From: CAILZL01 sp963791615
GTDB taxonomy: Bacteria > Pseudomonadota > Gammaproteobacteria > Steroidobacterales > Steroidobacteraceae
Reading direction: 5' to 3'
DNA: 64,000 nucleotides
NCBI GenBank assembly: GCA_963791615.1
Contig: CAWBTE010000006.1
Span: forward strand, 62,001-126,000
In this document: piece after piece, positions 16,901 to 24,241 of the stretch
Layout of the letters: each line of letters starts with the position of its first letter
Numbering within the stretch: position 1 is the first letter of the stretch
The notes under the pieces: generated by a model
Told to the model about the DNA's origin: nothing
The model's input: only the letters and a program-made list of their open reading frames with translations
The model's database searches: none
Made by a program: the position numbers and the translations under genes

Positions 16901-17712
16901 TGGTGGCCACTCACACCCGCAGCGTGCAGCGCGTACGCCATGAAGCCCGCATGCGCCTGCTCACCGTCAAGCGCGTCAAGCACATCACGCCACGCATGGT
17001 GTGTGTCACGCTCACCGGTGACCTGCAAGGTTTCACCAGCGTGTCATACGACGATCACGTCAAAGTGTTTTTCCCGGCGCCCGGCAGCATCGAACCCATC
17101 CTGCCGCAGGGCCCGCCCGGGGCGCGTGTAGCCACAACAGGGCCAGCGCCTATTGGACGCGACTACACGCCACGCCGCTATGACGCCGCAGCCAACGAGC
17201 TCGATATTGAATTCGTACTGCACAGCGAAGGCCCCGCCACCAGCTGGGCTGCACAGGTACAAGTCGGCCACACACTCGGGGTCGGCGGCCCACGCGGCTC
17301 ATCCGTGGTCAACGGTGAGTTCGACTGGTATCTGCTGGTGGCCGATGAAGCCGGCTTGCCTGCCCTTGCGCGGCGCTTGCAGGAACTGCCAGCCAAGGCA
17401 CAGGTGTCTGTCATTGCCGAAGTCGAAGACGACAGCGACGAACAGACACTCACCAGCGCAGCGCAAGTCAACGTGACCTGGTTGCATCGTCAGGGCCGAA
17501 GTGCAGGCAGCGCCGACTTGCTGCAAGCCGCCCTGGGCAAACTGTCACTGCCCGCTGGCGAGGGCTACACCTGGATTGCCTGTGAATCGAATGTCGCGCG
17601 TACCCTGCGCAACTATCTGCTTGGTGAACGCGGCTTCGACAAGCAATGGCTCAAGGCAGTCGGTTACTGGAAGCATGGTGAGGCTGCCACGCATGAGAAG
17701 CATGATGATTGA
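16900..17712 (+). CDS. Siderophore-interacting protein, YqjH-like ferric-chelate reductase
   Basis: This 270-residue flavoprotein has the FAD-binding domain with the motif RDYTPRRY, followed by the SIP C-terminal NAD(P)H-binding domain (WYLLVADEAGLPALARRLQ and WIACESNVARTLRNYL). Family members such as E. coli YqjH and ViuB reduce ferric siderophores in the cytoplasm to release iron. It is translationally coupled to the PadR-type repressor by a 1-bp overlap, the same pairing as E. coli yqjI and yqjH (there divergent, here in one operon). A strong hairpin follows the stop codon. Confidence 0.9.
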   Translation: MVATHTRSVQRVRHEARMRLLTVKRVKHITPRMVCVTLTGDLQGFTSVSYDDHVKVFFPAPGSIEPILPQGPPGARVATTGPAPIGRDYTPRRYDAAANELDIEFVLHSEGPATSWAAQVQVGHTLGVGGPRGSSVVNGEFDWYLLVADEAGLPALARRLQELPAKAQVSVIAEVEDDSDEQTLTSAAQVNVTWLHRQGRSAGSADLLQAALGKLSLPAGEGYTWIACESNVARTLRNYLLGERGFDKQWLKAVGYWKHGEAATHEKHDD

Positions 17713-17720
17713 TCCCGAAA

Positions 17721-17742
17721 GCAGGCGGCTTTAGCCGCCTGC
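17721..17742. terminator. Bidirectional hairpin between convergent genes
   Basis: A perfect 9-10-bp stem GCAGGCGGC / GCCGCCTGC with a TTTA loop lies between the stop codons at 17712 and 17747. The following T-tract is short on both strands (TGTTT on plus; TTTCGGG on minus). It most likely ends transcription of both convergent genes, though its T-tract is weaker than in classical terminators. Confidence 0.6.
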
Positions 17743-17746
17743 TGTT

Positions 17747-19405
17747 TCACACCAGTGATTTTACTTTCGGCACCCGTACCACCACCGTACCGGCGATCTT
17801 GTCATGCCAGGCTTGCCGCTCAGGGTCGAAAGCAATCCAGAGGAATCCCAGTCCCAGCGCAATCAGCGACAGAAAGCAGCTCAGGCCGCGCACGATGCTG
17901 GTGGACCAGTCCAGTTCGCGACCATCGGTACGCACCACCTGCAAATGGAACACGATGCCGCCAATGGTGGAACCCTTGAACCTCCACATCAGCACGCCGT
18001 AGATGACCAGTGCAATCAGCATGGAGTGGTCGATGAAATCCGAAGTATCCAGCACGCTGGTCAGCACACCGATCAGCACCACATCTATCAACAGCGCTCC
18101 CATGCGTGGCCAGAACCCGGCATAAACGGGTGCACTTGTCACGGCAGCAGACTGCGAGGCAACATACGCAGCGTCTGGCGTTTCTGACTGAACCCGGTCA
18201 CCTGCCGGCGAAGATGACGAGGTATTCGCGGCACCTGAAAATGCAGGCGCAGGCTGGCTACGCGATGTCTGGAACATCAGCAACAGTGCATACAGCACCA
18301 CACCGAAGCCGACGAACTGAAGTCCCTTGTAAGCAACAAAACCCACCACCGGAATGGTGTAAAGCAATGTGACGACCAACCCGCCAATCAAGGTAGCCAG
18401 CGCCCAGTACACAGCCATGGACTGGAAGGCTTCAGCGGGTTTGAATAGCTGCAACAGACGCTTGCCCAGCCACGCCAGCATGATGAGTTTGCCAAACCAG
18501 GCCGCGATCATCAGCCCCATACCCACGAACGGCACCGCGATGATGCCCACCAGCGTGATCACCAGCAGCAGGAACAAGGCCGGTATCGCCACAATGGATA
18601 ACAAGGCAGCCAGCACCGACTTGCCCGGTGATTGCTCCAGCACCTGCACGCAATGTCCCACGGTCTTCGGCGCCAGCGCCGAAGACAGCACGTACAGCAA
18701 CAACGCGATGCCTGCGACGATCCATGCCCAGCTCACCGACGCATCAAAGGCCAGCAGACGGCCAACCATCACACACTGCGTGACCCAGCTTTTGAACCAG
18801 CCGAAATCGATACCGGCCGGCATGGCGCCCACGGTATTGATACGATTCACCACTGCGGCAGGATCGCGTATCACCGTGCCGGCAATGGTCACCAGTTCGC
18901 CATCCACCACGGCCTGTGGCCCCAGCTCCACGCTGCCCATCAGCGTGACCACATCACCGCGCACCGCATTGTTGATGTAGCTGTTGCCCATGATGGTCAC
19001 TACGCTGTCACCGACAATGCCGGTCACGCGCGTATTGCCCAGGATGGCCACCACGGCATCGTTCACCTCGCCGGCCACATTGGCATTGCCGCCAATAGCC
19101 ACCACATTGTCGCTGGTCTCACCGGCGGGCAGTTCGATGTTGCCGCCAATGTTTACCCGGTCATTGTCGTTGCGCGACCGGCCTTCCCTTCTTGAGCGAC
19201 GCTCGCTGCTTGTGGACTCACTGGGCGAGGATTCGCTGCTAGCGGACTGCTGCGCCTCCGGACTGATCTGAATACCTGATGGCCCCACACGCACCACCTC
19301 ACGACCATCCTGCGTGATGACGACGCCTGAGTCACTGACACTGATATTCGTGTCAGAGTCCGCTTGCGCAGATTCACTCGACGACGGAAGCAGCCTGTGG
19401 AACAT
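17747..19405 (-). CDS. Beta-solenoid and RDD-domain membrane protein (signal peptide severed by frameshift)
   Basis: The protein has a soluble N-terminal part of about 190 residues with at least four bactofilin-like rungs of the form VVxIxGNxxVxG (for example VVAILGNTRVTG, VVTIMGNSYINN). Several hydrophobic helices follow between about residues 215 and 390. A C-terminal RDD domain begins at AGFWPRMGALLIDVVLIGVL. The mature N-terminus should lie outside the cytoplasm, yet this frame starts without a signal peptide. A good signal peptide exists immediately upstream in another frame (19374-19502), so the gene appears frameshifted by one base. It is probably cotranscribed with the putative anti-sigma gene 50 bp upstream. 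Confidence 0.8.
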   Translation of the reverse strand: MFHRLLPSSSESAQADSDTNISVSDSGVVITQDGREVVRVGPSGIQISPEAQQSASSESSPSESTSSERRSRREGRSRNDNDRVNIGGNIELPAGETSDNVVAIGGNANVAGEVNDAVVAILGNTRVTGIVGDSVVTIMGNSYINNAVRGDVVTLMGSVELGPQAVVDGELVTIAGTVIRDPAAVVNRINTVGAMPAGIDFGWFKSWVTQCVMVGRLLAFDASVSWAWIVAGIALLLYVLSSALAPKTVGHCVQVLEQSPGKSVLAALLSIVAIPALFLLLVITLVGIIAVPFVGMGLMIAAWFGKLIMLAWLGKRLLQLFKPAEAFQSMAVYWALATLIGGLVVTLLYTIPVVGFVAYKGLQFVGFGVVLYALLLMFQTSRSQPAPAFSGAANTSSSSPAGDRVQSETPDAAYVASQSAAVTSAPVYAGFWPRMGALLIDVVLIGVLTSVLDTSDFIDHSMLIALVIYGVLMWRFKGSTIGGIVFHLQVVRTDGRELDWSTSIVRGLSCFLSLIALGLGFLWIAFDPERQAWHDKIAGTVVVRVPKVKSLV

Positions 19406-19502
19406 CTTGTGCTGATGCCAGCATCACACCCAGCAGTGACAGCAGCAGCATCCGACGCAGGTGCAGACACATTACGGATAGTGTTTCAGAAAGAACATTC
19501 AT
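19374..19502 (-). other. Orphaned signal-peptide segment of the RDD gene (different frame)
   Basis: An ATG at 19502 opens a 42-codon frame with HLRRMLLLSLLGVMLASA, a textbook signal peptide with a basic start, a hydrophobic core and an Ala-X-Ala-like cut site. It continues QDVPQAASVVE and ends at TGA (19374-19376). Ignoring one base near the stop (GAG T GAA) would join it in frame to ESAQADSDTNISV of the downstream protein. This looks like the true N-terminus of the RDD protein, separated by a one-base insertion. Confidence 0.7.
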
Positions 19503-19552
19503 GACATTCACTCGACTTGAAATTTCTGATCTGTATCAAGCAGCCCGCAGGG

Positions 19553-20008
19553 TCAGCCGGCGTGACGGGCCAGCTGCCGCAAGCCCAGCCAGCTCATCGC
19601 CGTGGCCAGCAATCCGGCCAACACCAGCAGCCACACTGCACTCAGCACGGTTTGCAGCAACAACCAGCCGGAACTGGCCAGTGCCGATCCCAGACTCACA
19701 CACACCCGCAGCAACGCGGCGGGCAGCTCGAACCAGTGACCCACATCAGATGCCACGGATGAATTCGGCAAGCCCAGCAACACGCAGGCACTGGCAACAC
19801 CCGCCAGCCACAACAGCGCCTGCGCCCAGCGTGGCCAGTCCGTAATGCGCTGTCGCCACCATTGCCGCTGACGCAGCGCCACCGCCGCCAGCACCCGCTC
19901 CTGCAATCCGGCGGGTGCGCGTAACAGCGGCTGATTCACACTGAGCGTGTTCAGCCATTGTTCGAGCGCCCGTTCGGGTGACTCTGATTGTTCAATGTTG
20001 TGAGTCAT
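19553..20008 (-). CDS. Small membrane protein, putative anti-sigma factor
   Basis: The 151-residue protein has a cytoplasmic N-terminus of about 60 residues (ERALEQWLNTLSVNQPLLRAPAGLQERVLAAV) and then three hydrophobic segments. The ATGA overlap with the ECF sigma gene and the combination of soluble N-terminus and membrane helices are typical of anti-sigma factors. There is no zinc-binding HxxxCxxC motif, so it is not a ZAS-type protein. The role is inferred from context only. Confidence 0.6.
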   Translation of the reverse strand: MTHNIEQSESPERALEQWLNTLSVNQPLLRAPAGLQERVLAAVALRQRQWWRQRITDWPRWAQALLWLAGVASACVLLGLPNSSVASDVGHWFELPAALLRVCVSLGSALASSGWLLLQTVLSAVWLLVLAGLLATAMSWLGLRQLARHAG

Positions 20009-20562
20009 GACTCACCTCGCAATGTGCTCAAGGCAATGGCCAGCTTCTGGCGGCCACGCAGGATGTCGACCTTCACCTTGGACAGCGAAACATTCAGCTG
20101 CTGTGCAATGTCGGCATAAGGCATTTCGGAAAAGTGATACAGCACCAGTGGCACCCGCTGATGATCTGGCAACGCTTGCAACGCCTGTTCCAGAAGTTGC
20201 TGCTGCTGGGCATCGGCAATGCCTGCCAACAGCAGATCGGGCACCGGCACGTCAAACTCTGCCGGAGCGTCGTTTTCGCTTACCCTCAATTCTGAAAACA
20301 GACGCCAGCGCCGGCGATGCCGGTTGAGGTGATTCAATGCCAGATTGGTCGTCACGGTTTTCAGCCAGCCGCCTGCGGCACTGCTGGCCTGCAACTGCGC
20401 AAAGTTCTGGTACGCCTTGAGGAACACTTCCTGCGCCGTGTCCTCGGCTTGGGCTTCATTGCCCAGCAGGCGGGCGGCGGTGGAGAACACCATGTCTTGA
20501 TAGGCTTGCATGAACTGGGTGAATGCATCCCGGTCGGGATGCTCTGGGTTAAATATGGTCAC
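20005..20562 (-). CDS. ECF RNA polymerase sigma factor
   Basis: The 185-residue protein has sigma region 2 (FMQAYQDMVFSTAARLLGNEAQAEDTAQEVFLKAY, GGWLKTVTTNLALNHLNRHRRR) and region 4 (ALPDHQRVPLVLYHFSEMPYADIAQQLNVSLSKVKVDILRGRQKL). It is clearly distinct from the RpoE at 9.9 kb. The start codon is GTG at 20562. The stop overlaps the putative anti-sigma gene. The target regulon probably includes this operon. The upstream 11-bp inverted repeat at 20597-20639 may be part of its control region. Confidence 0.9.
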   Translation of the reverse strand: MTIFNPEHPDRDAFTQFMQAYQDMVFSTAARLLGNEAQAEDTAQEVFLKAYQNFAQLQASSAAGGWLKTVTTNLALNHLNRHRRRWRLFSELRVSENDAPAEFDVPVPDLLLAGIADAQQQQLLEQALQALPDHQRVPLVLYHFSEMPYADIAQQLNVSLSKVKVDILRGRQKLAIALSTLRGES

Positions 20563-20596
20563 AACGGTTACTTCGTGTGTACCCAGAACACGGCGG

Positions 20597-20639
20597 GCGG
20601 CGAAAAGTTACAGTAATGTTTACACGAGCTTTTCGCCGC
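20597..20639. repeat. 11-bp inverted repeat upstream of the ECF sigma gene
   Basis: GCGGCGAAAAG (20597-20607) and CTTTTCGCCGC (20629-20639) are perfect inverted repeats separated by 21 bp. On the minus strand the loop contains TGTAAC (20607-20612), which resembles some ECF -35 elements, but no clear -10 is seen at 16-17 bp. There is no T-tract, so a simple terminator is unlikely. It may be an operator or an mRNA leader structure. Confidence 0.5.
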
Positions 20640-20653
20640 ATCAGCCGATGATT

Positions 20654-20680
20654 GGCGCGGGTGAATGCCGTACCCGCGCC
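20654..20680 (-). terminator. Hairpin downstream of yidB
   Basis: GGCGCGGGT (20654-20662) pairs perfectly with ACCCGCGCC (20672-20680) around a 9-base loop, 8 bp beyond the end of yidB. It has a strong GC stem but no T-tract, so it may act as a Rho-assisted pause or an RNA-stabilising end rather than a classical terminator. Confidence 0.4.
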
Positions 20681-20687
20681 GTATCCG

Positions 20688-21105
20688 CTACTTGAACAGC
20701 CCGCTTTTCAACAGGCCACCCAGCGCCGATTGCAGCATGTCACCACTCTGGTTTGCGCCGATCTGACCATTGGGCGTGAGTTTATCCACCACCTGCGGCA
20801 GGATACTTAGACAACAGATCACCGGCCTGACCGGAATTCATGCCCAGCTGTTTGGCAATCTGTTCAATCTGCCCGGAACCCAGCACCTGTGAGAGTTGCG
20901 ATGCCGAAACCGGCGCATTCTGCCCGGTGCTCACCCAGGAATTCACCACATCGCCCAGGCCCGCTTTGCTGAAATTGTTCACCAGCCCGCTCAGGCCGCC
21001 CTGCCCCTGCAACAGCGAGCCCACCACCGACATCAGCATGTCCTGCTGCGAGCCGCCACCCTTGCCACTCACCACTGCCTTCAATATACCGTCGAGCAAT
21101 CCCAT
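20688..21105 (-). pseudogene. yidB: YidB (DUF937) family protein, frameshifted
   Basis: The gene starts at an ATG (21105) preceded by GAGG and encodes MGLLDGILKAVVSGKGGG, then the DUF937 core GLSGLVNNFSKAGLGDVVNSW and GMNSGQAGDLLSK. After the AAG codon at 20806-20808 one extra base (T on the minus strand, 20805) throws the frame into a stop nine codons later. Ignoring it restores ILPQVVDKLTPNGQ and QSGDMLQSALGGLLKSGLFK, ending at TAG (20688-20690), exactly the family C-terminus. YidB function is unknown. Either a recent pseudogene or a sequencing error. Confidence 0.85.
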
Positions 21106-21235
21106 AATAAGTACCTCATGTATTCTGCTACCCGGAAGGAACGCAAGCCTGCATGGCCGATGCGCTGCTCCCCGAGTATGACGCAAGCAAGGCAACCTCT
21201 GCTACGCTCGCTGACATGCAAGCTGGATTCACGCC

Positions 21236-22216
21236 ATGACCGATCCCGGTGACTGGTCCTTCCCTGAAAAATTCCGGGCGCACGAGTCGCAGGTACAGTT
21301 CGACCTGTCACGCGCCATACGCAGCGTGGTACAGGTGCGCAGCGTCATTCCTGATGAAGCCTTCACAGCCGAGGTGCTGGGCACCGAACGTACCGGCAAT
21401 GGCGTCGTTATTCAGGTTGGCGAACAGACACTGGTGCTGACCATTGCCTACCTGATCACCGAAGCAGAATCCATCTGGCTGACCACACATGATGGCCAGC
21501 AGATTGCCGGGCATACGCTGGCATTTGATCAGGTCACCGGATTCGGCCTGATCGCGCCGCTGGGCCAGCTACATGCTCCTGCGCTTGAGCTAGGCGCAGC
21601 ACAACCATTACATGCCGACGATAACCTGATTGTCATCGGTCATGGCGGCCCGGCGCACGCCCTCAACTGCAAACTGATTGCGAAGCGGGAGTTCGCCGGT
21701 TACTGGGAATACCTGCTTGAGGAAGCACTGATCGTTGCGCCACCGCATCCACAGTGGGGAGGCGCGGCGCTGCTGGATCAACAGGGCCTGCTGGTCGGCA
21801 TCGGCTCGCTGCTGCTTCAGGAAGAAGTCAGCGATGACAGTTTCGACGCCAACCTGTTCGTACCGATTGATCTGCTCAAACCCATTCTTGCTGACCTGCT
21901 GAGCACCGGCAGGCCACGCCGTGCTGCACGACCATGGCTGGGTATTTATCTGGCCAATACTGATCGCGAAGTAGTCATCGCCGGCGTGGCGCCCGGTGGC
22001 CCGGCGCATGAAGCGCGCTTGAAGCGCGGTGATGTCATTACCCAGATTGCCGGGCGTGCTGTGCAGGAGCTGCCGGATTTTTATCGACGCCTCTGGGCGC
22101 ACGGTGCAGCGGGTGTCAGCGTCGAACTGGGCATCCGGCGCGGCAATCGTTCACGCACGGTGCAACTGGCCTCCGGCAATCGCGATGACTTTCTCTACAA
22201 GCCGCGAGCGCACTGA
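21236..22216 (+). CDS. Trypsin-like/PDZ protein lacking catalytic residues (DegP/S1C relative)
   Basis: The 326-residue protein follows the HtrA plan: a beta-barrel protease-like part (about 1-220) and a PDZ domain (about 225-315; RPWLGIYLAN, APGGPAHEARLKRGDVITQIAGR). In the usual catalytic places the histidine block reads VLTIAYLITEAE with no His. The GNSGGP block reads HPQWGGAALLD with Trp in place of Ser. Only an Asp in FDQVTGFGLIAP may remain. No signal peptide is visible, so it may be cytoplasmic. It is probably a binding or scaffold protein rather than a protease. It is divergent from yidB. Confidence 0.75.
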   Translation: MTDPGDWSFPEKFRAHESQVQFDLSRAIRSVVQVRSVIPDEAFTAEVLGTERTGNGVVIQVGEQTLVLTIAYLITEAESIWLTTHDGQQIAGHTLAFDQVTGFGLIAPLGQLHAPALELGAAQPLHADDNLIVIGHGGPAHALNCKLIAKREFAGYWEYLLEEALIVAPPHPQWGGAALLDQQGLLVGIGSLLLQEEVSDDSFDANLFVPIDLLKPILADLLSTGRPRRAARPWLGIYLANTDREVVIAGVAPGGPAHEARLKRGDVITQIAGRAVQELPDFYRRLWAHGAAGVSVELGIRRGNRSRTVQLASGNRDDFLYKPRAH

Positions 22217-22226
22217 TCTGACGAAT

Positions 22227-22253
22227 TGTCATTTCGAGCATAGCGAGAAATCC
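22227..22253 (+). repeat. Left 27-bp inverted repeat of the GIY-YIG element
   Basis: The sequence is TGTCATTTCGA, seven variable bases, then GAGAAATCC. It is the mirror image of the right copy at 22567-22593, which agrees at all 20 conserved positions and differs in the central seven. It lies 11 bp after the stop of the preceding gene and 30 bp before the GIY-YIG ATG. Confidence 0.85.
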
Positions 22254-22282
22254 AGTCCTGGCTCAATCGTAGGGATAGCGAC

Positions 22283-22591
22283 ATGTCACGCGACTACCAA
22301 TATTTCGTGTATCTCCTGACCAACTGGAATAACAAGGTCATGTACGTTGGCATGACTAACAACCTGGAACGACGCCTTATTGAGCATCGCGATCACATAA
22401 GCGCAGGCTTTACTTCCAGGTACAACGTCCACAAGCTGGTATGTTTTGAAGTCACTCAAGATGTCCAGTCGGCGCTAGAACGTGAGAAACAAATCAAACA
22501 CTGGCGGCGCGAAAAGAAGAATGCGCTGGTGCTGGCAAGCAATCCTGAATGGCGTGACCTCAGCAAGGATTTCTCACTGCGTTCGAAATGA
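22283..22591 (+). CDS. GIY-YIG nuclease family protein
   Basis: The 102-residue protein has the compact GIY-YIG fold: YFVYLLTNWNNKVMYVGMT with the two motif strands, then NNLERRLIEHRDH and a late glutamate in ALEREKQIKHWRREKK. This is the UPF0213/YhbQ-like group of single-domain nucleases, whose natural substrates are unclear. An AGGGA site lies eight bases before the ATG. The gene is bounded by 27-bp inverted repeats, and its last codons (KDFSLRSK) are encoded by the right repeat. This suggests a gene and ends that move or spread together. Confidence 0.9.
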   Translation: MSRDYQYFVYLLTNWNNKVMYVGMTNNLERRLIEHRDHISAGFTSRYNVHKLVCFEVTQDVQSALEREKQIKHWRREKKNALVLASNPEWRDLSKDFSLRSK

Positions 22592-22593
22592 CA
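22567..22593 (-). repeat. Right 27-bp inverted repeat of the GIY-YIG element
   Basis: Read on the minus strand this is TGTCATTTCGA, seven variable bases (ACGCAGT), then GAGAAATCC, an inverted copy of 22227-22253. It forms the last codons and the stop of the GIY-YIG gene. Together the two copies bound a 367-bp unit. Confidence 0.85.
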
Positions 22594-22614
22594 GATTGCA
22601 CCCATTCGCCAATT

Positions 22615-22640
22615 TGTCATTTCGACCGAAGGGAGAAATC
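22615..22640 (+). repeat. Third copy of the TGTCATTTCGA/GAGAAATC repeat
   Basis: A further copy, TGTCATTTCGA followed by six bases and GGAGAAATC, lies 21 bp beyond the right repeat and in the orientation of the left one. It sits between the GIY-YIG gene and the end of lysS. It shows the repeat also exists apart from the gene. Confidence 0.8.
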
Positions 22641-22672
22641 TTTCCGAATCCTTCCTGATTCCGTCGCCTCAA

Positions 22673-24178
22673 TCAGCTCTCCGGCCGCATATGCGGAAAC
22701 AACAGCACATCGCGGATCGAGGCCGAATTGGTCAGCAGCATCACCAGCCGGTCGATACCGATACCCAAGCCCGCAGTGGGCGGCATGCCATACTCCAGAG
22801 CGCGAATGTAATCAGCGTCATAGAACATGGCTTCGTCATCGCCGTCACTCTTGCGAGCCACCTGTTCATGGAAACGCTCGGCCTGGTCTTCGGCGTCATT
22901 CAATTCTGAAAAACCATTGGCCAGTTCGCGACCACAGACGAAGAACTCGAAACGATCGGTAATGAACGGATCGGCATCGCTACGCCGCGCCAGCGGTGAC
23001 ACTTCAGCCGGATAGCTGTACACGAAAGTGGGTTGCAGCAGGCGATGTTCGCCGGTCTTCTCAAAGATTTCGATCTGCAACTTGCCAGCACCATCACTCT
23101 GTTTGTAACCAATCTTGAGCTGGTCGCACCAGCTGCGCAGATAACTCACCTCACGCAGTCTGTCGCGTTCGATGCCGGGATTGAAGTGCACGATGATGTC
23201 TTCCACCGTCACCCGCCGGAAGGGTTGTGCGATATCCAGCTGCTGACCTTCCCATTCGATTTTGCGCGTACCGAGAATGGTGTCGCACAGACCGTGGAAC
23301 AACCGCTCCACCATGTCCATCAGGTCGCGGAAGTCGGCATAGGCCTGGTACAACTCCACCATGGTGAATTCGGGATTGTGGCGCGTCGACAGTCCTTCGT
23401 TGCGGAAGCTGCGATTGATTTCATACACGCGCTCAAATCCACCGACCACCAGCCGCTTCAGATACAGCTCGGGCGCAATACGCAGATACATCTGCATGTC
23501 CAGCGCATTGTGATGCGTGACGAACGGCTTGGCGGTGGCGCCGCCGGGAATCACCTGCAGCATCGGCGTTTCCACTTCCATGAAATCCATGGAGTCGAGG
23601 AAGCTGCGCAGGTATTTGATGACCCGCGTACGCGTTGAAAAAACCTTGCGGCTGTCAGCGTTGATGATCAGATCCACATAGCGCTGGCGATAGCGGGTTT
23701 CGTGATCCGACAAGCCATGCCATTTATCCGGCAGCGGCCGTAGCGACTTCACCAGCAGGCGCAGTGTGGTCACCTTTACCGACAACTCACCGGTCTTGGT
23801 CTTGAACAGCGTACCTTCGGCGGCCAAGATGTCGCCCACATCCCAGCCCTTGAAGGCGTCATACACTTCACCCAACGCAGCCTGCTGCAGGAACAACTGA
23901 ATCTGGCCACTGTGATCCTGAATCTTGGCAAAGCTGGCCTTGCCCATGACCCGCTTGGCCAGCATGCGACCGCTGACTTTCACATTGATGGTATGGGTAT
24001 CAAACCATTCCGGTTCACGTTCGCCATACACCGTCAGCAAATCATCAGCGAGTGCATCGCGACGAAAATCATTCGGGAACGCCTGCCCGGCCTCGCGCAA
24101 CTTGGCGAGCTTGGCGCGACGCTCGGCGATCAGATGATTTTCGTCGATGGGGGGTTGTTCTTGCGGAGTATCAGTCAT
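22673..24178 (-). CDS. lysS: Lysyl-tRNA synthetase (class II)
   Basis: LysS charges tRNA-Lys. The 501-residue protein has the N-terminal OB-fold anticodon-binding domain (VSGRMLAKRVMGKASFAKIQDHSGQIQLFLQ) and the class II catalytic core. Motif 2 is FRNEGLSTRHNPEFTMVELYQAYADF and motif 3 is MPPTAGLGIGIDRLVMLLTN. The C-terminus RDVLLFPHMRPES is standard. It follows prfB, the conserved prfB-lysS operon order, with 63 bp between them that hold a GC-rich hairpin. Confidence 0.98.
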   Translation of the reverse strand: MTDTPQEQPPIDENHLIAERRAKLAKLREAGQAFPNDFRRDALADDLLTVYGEREPEWFDTHTINVKVSGRMLAKRVMGKASFAKIQDHSGQIQLFLQQAALGEVYDAFKGWDVGDILAAEGTLFKTKTGELSVKVTTLRLLVKSLRPLPDKWHGLSDHETRYRQRYVDLIINADSRKVFSTRTRVIKYLRSFLDSMDFMEVETPMLQVIPGGATAKPFVTHHNALDMQMYLRIAPELYLKRLVVGGFERVYEINRSFRNEGLSTRHNPEFTMVELYQAYADFRDLMDMVERLFHGLCDTILGTRKIEWEGQQLDIAQPFRRVTVEDIIVHFNPGIERDRLREVSYLRSWCDQLKIGYKQSDGAGKLQIEIFEKTGEHRLLQPTFVYSYPAEVSPLARRSDADPFITDRFEFFVCGRELANGFSELNDAEDQAERFHEQVARKSDGDDEAMFYDADYIRALEYGMPPTAGLGIGIDRLVMLLTNSASIRDVLLFPHMRPES

Positions 24179-24200
24179 GCTCTTTCTCGCTTCATCGTTC

Positions 24201-24224
24201 CCCTCCCCCGCACGCGGGGGAGGG
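24201..24224. repeat. GC-rich hairpin between prfB and lysS
   Basis: CCCTCCCCCGC and GCGGGGGAGGG form a perfect 11-bp inverted repeat with a two-base centre. Such C-run/G-run repeats are frequent intergenic elements in many proteobacteria. It has no T-tract and sits inside a likely operon, so it may attenuate rather than end transcription. Confidence 0.6.
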
Positions 24225-24241
24225 TTAGGGAGGGGGCAACC

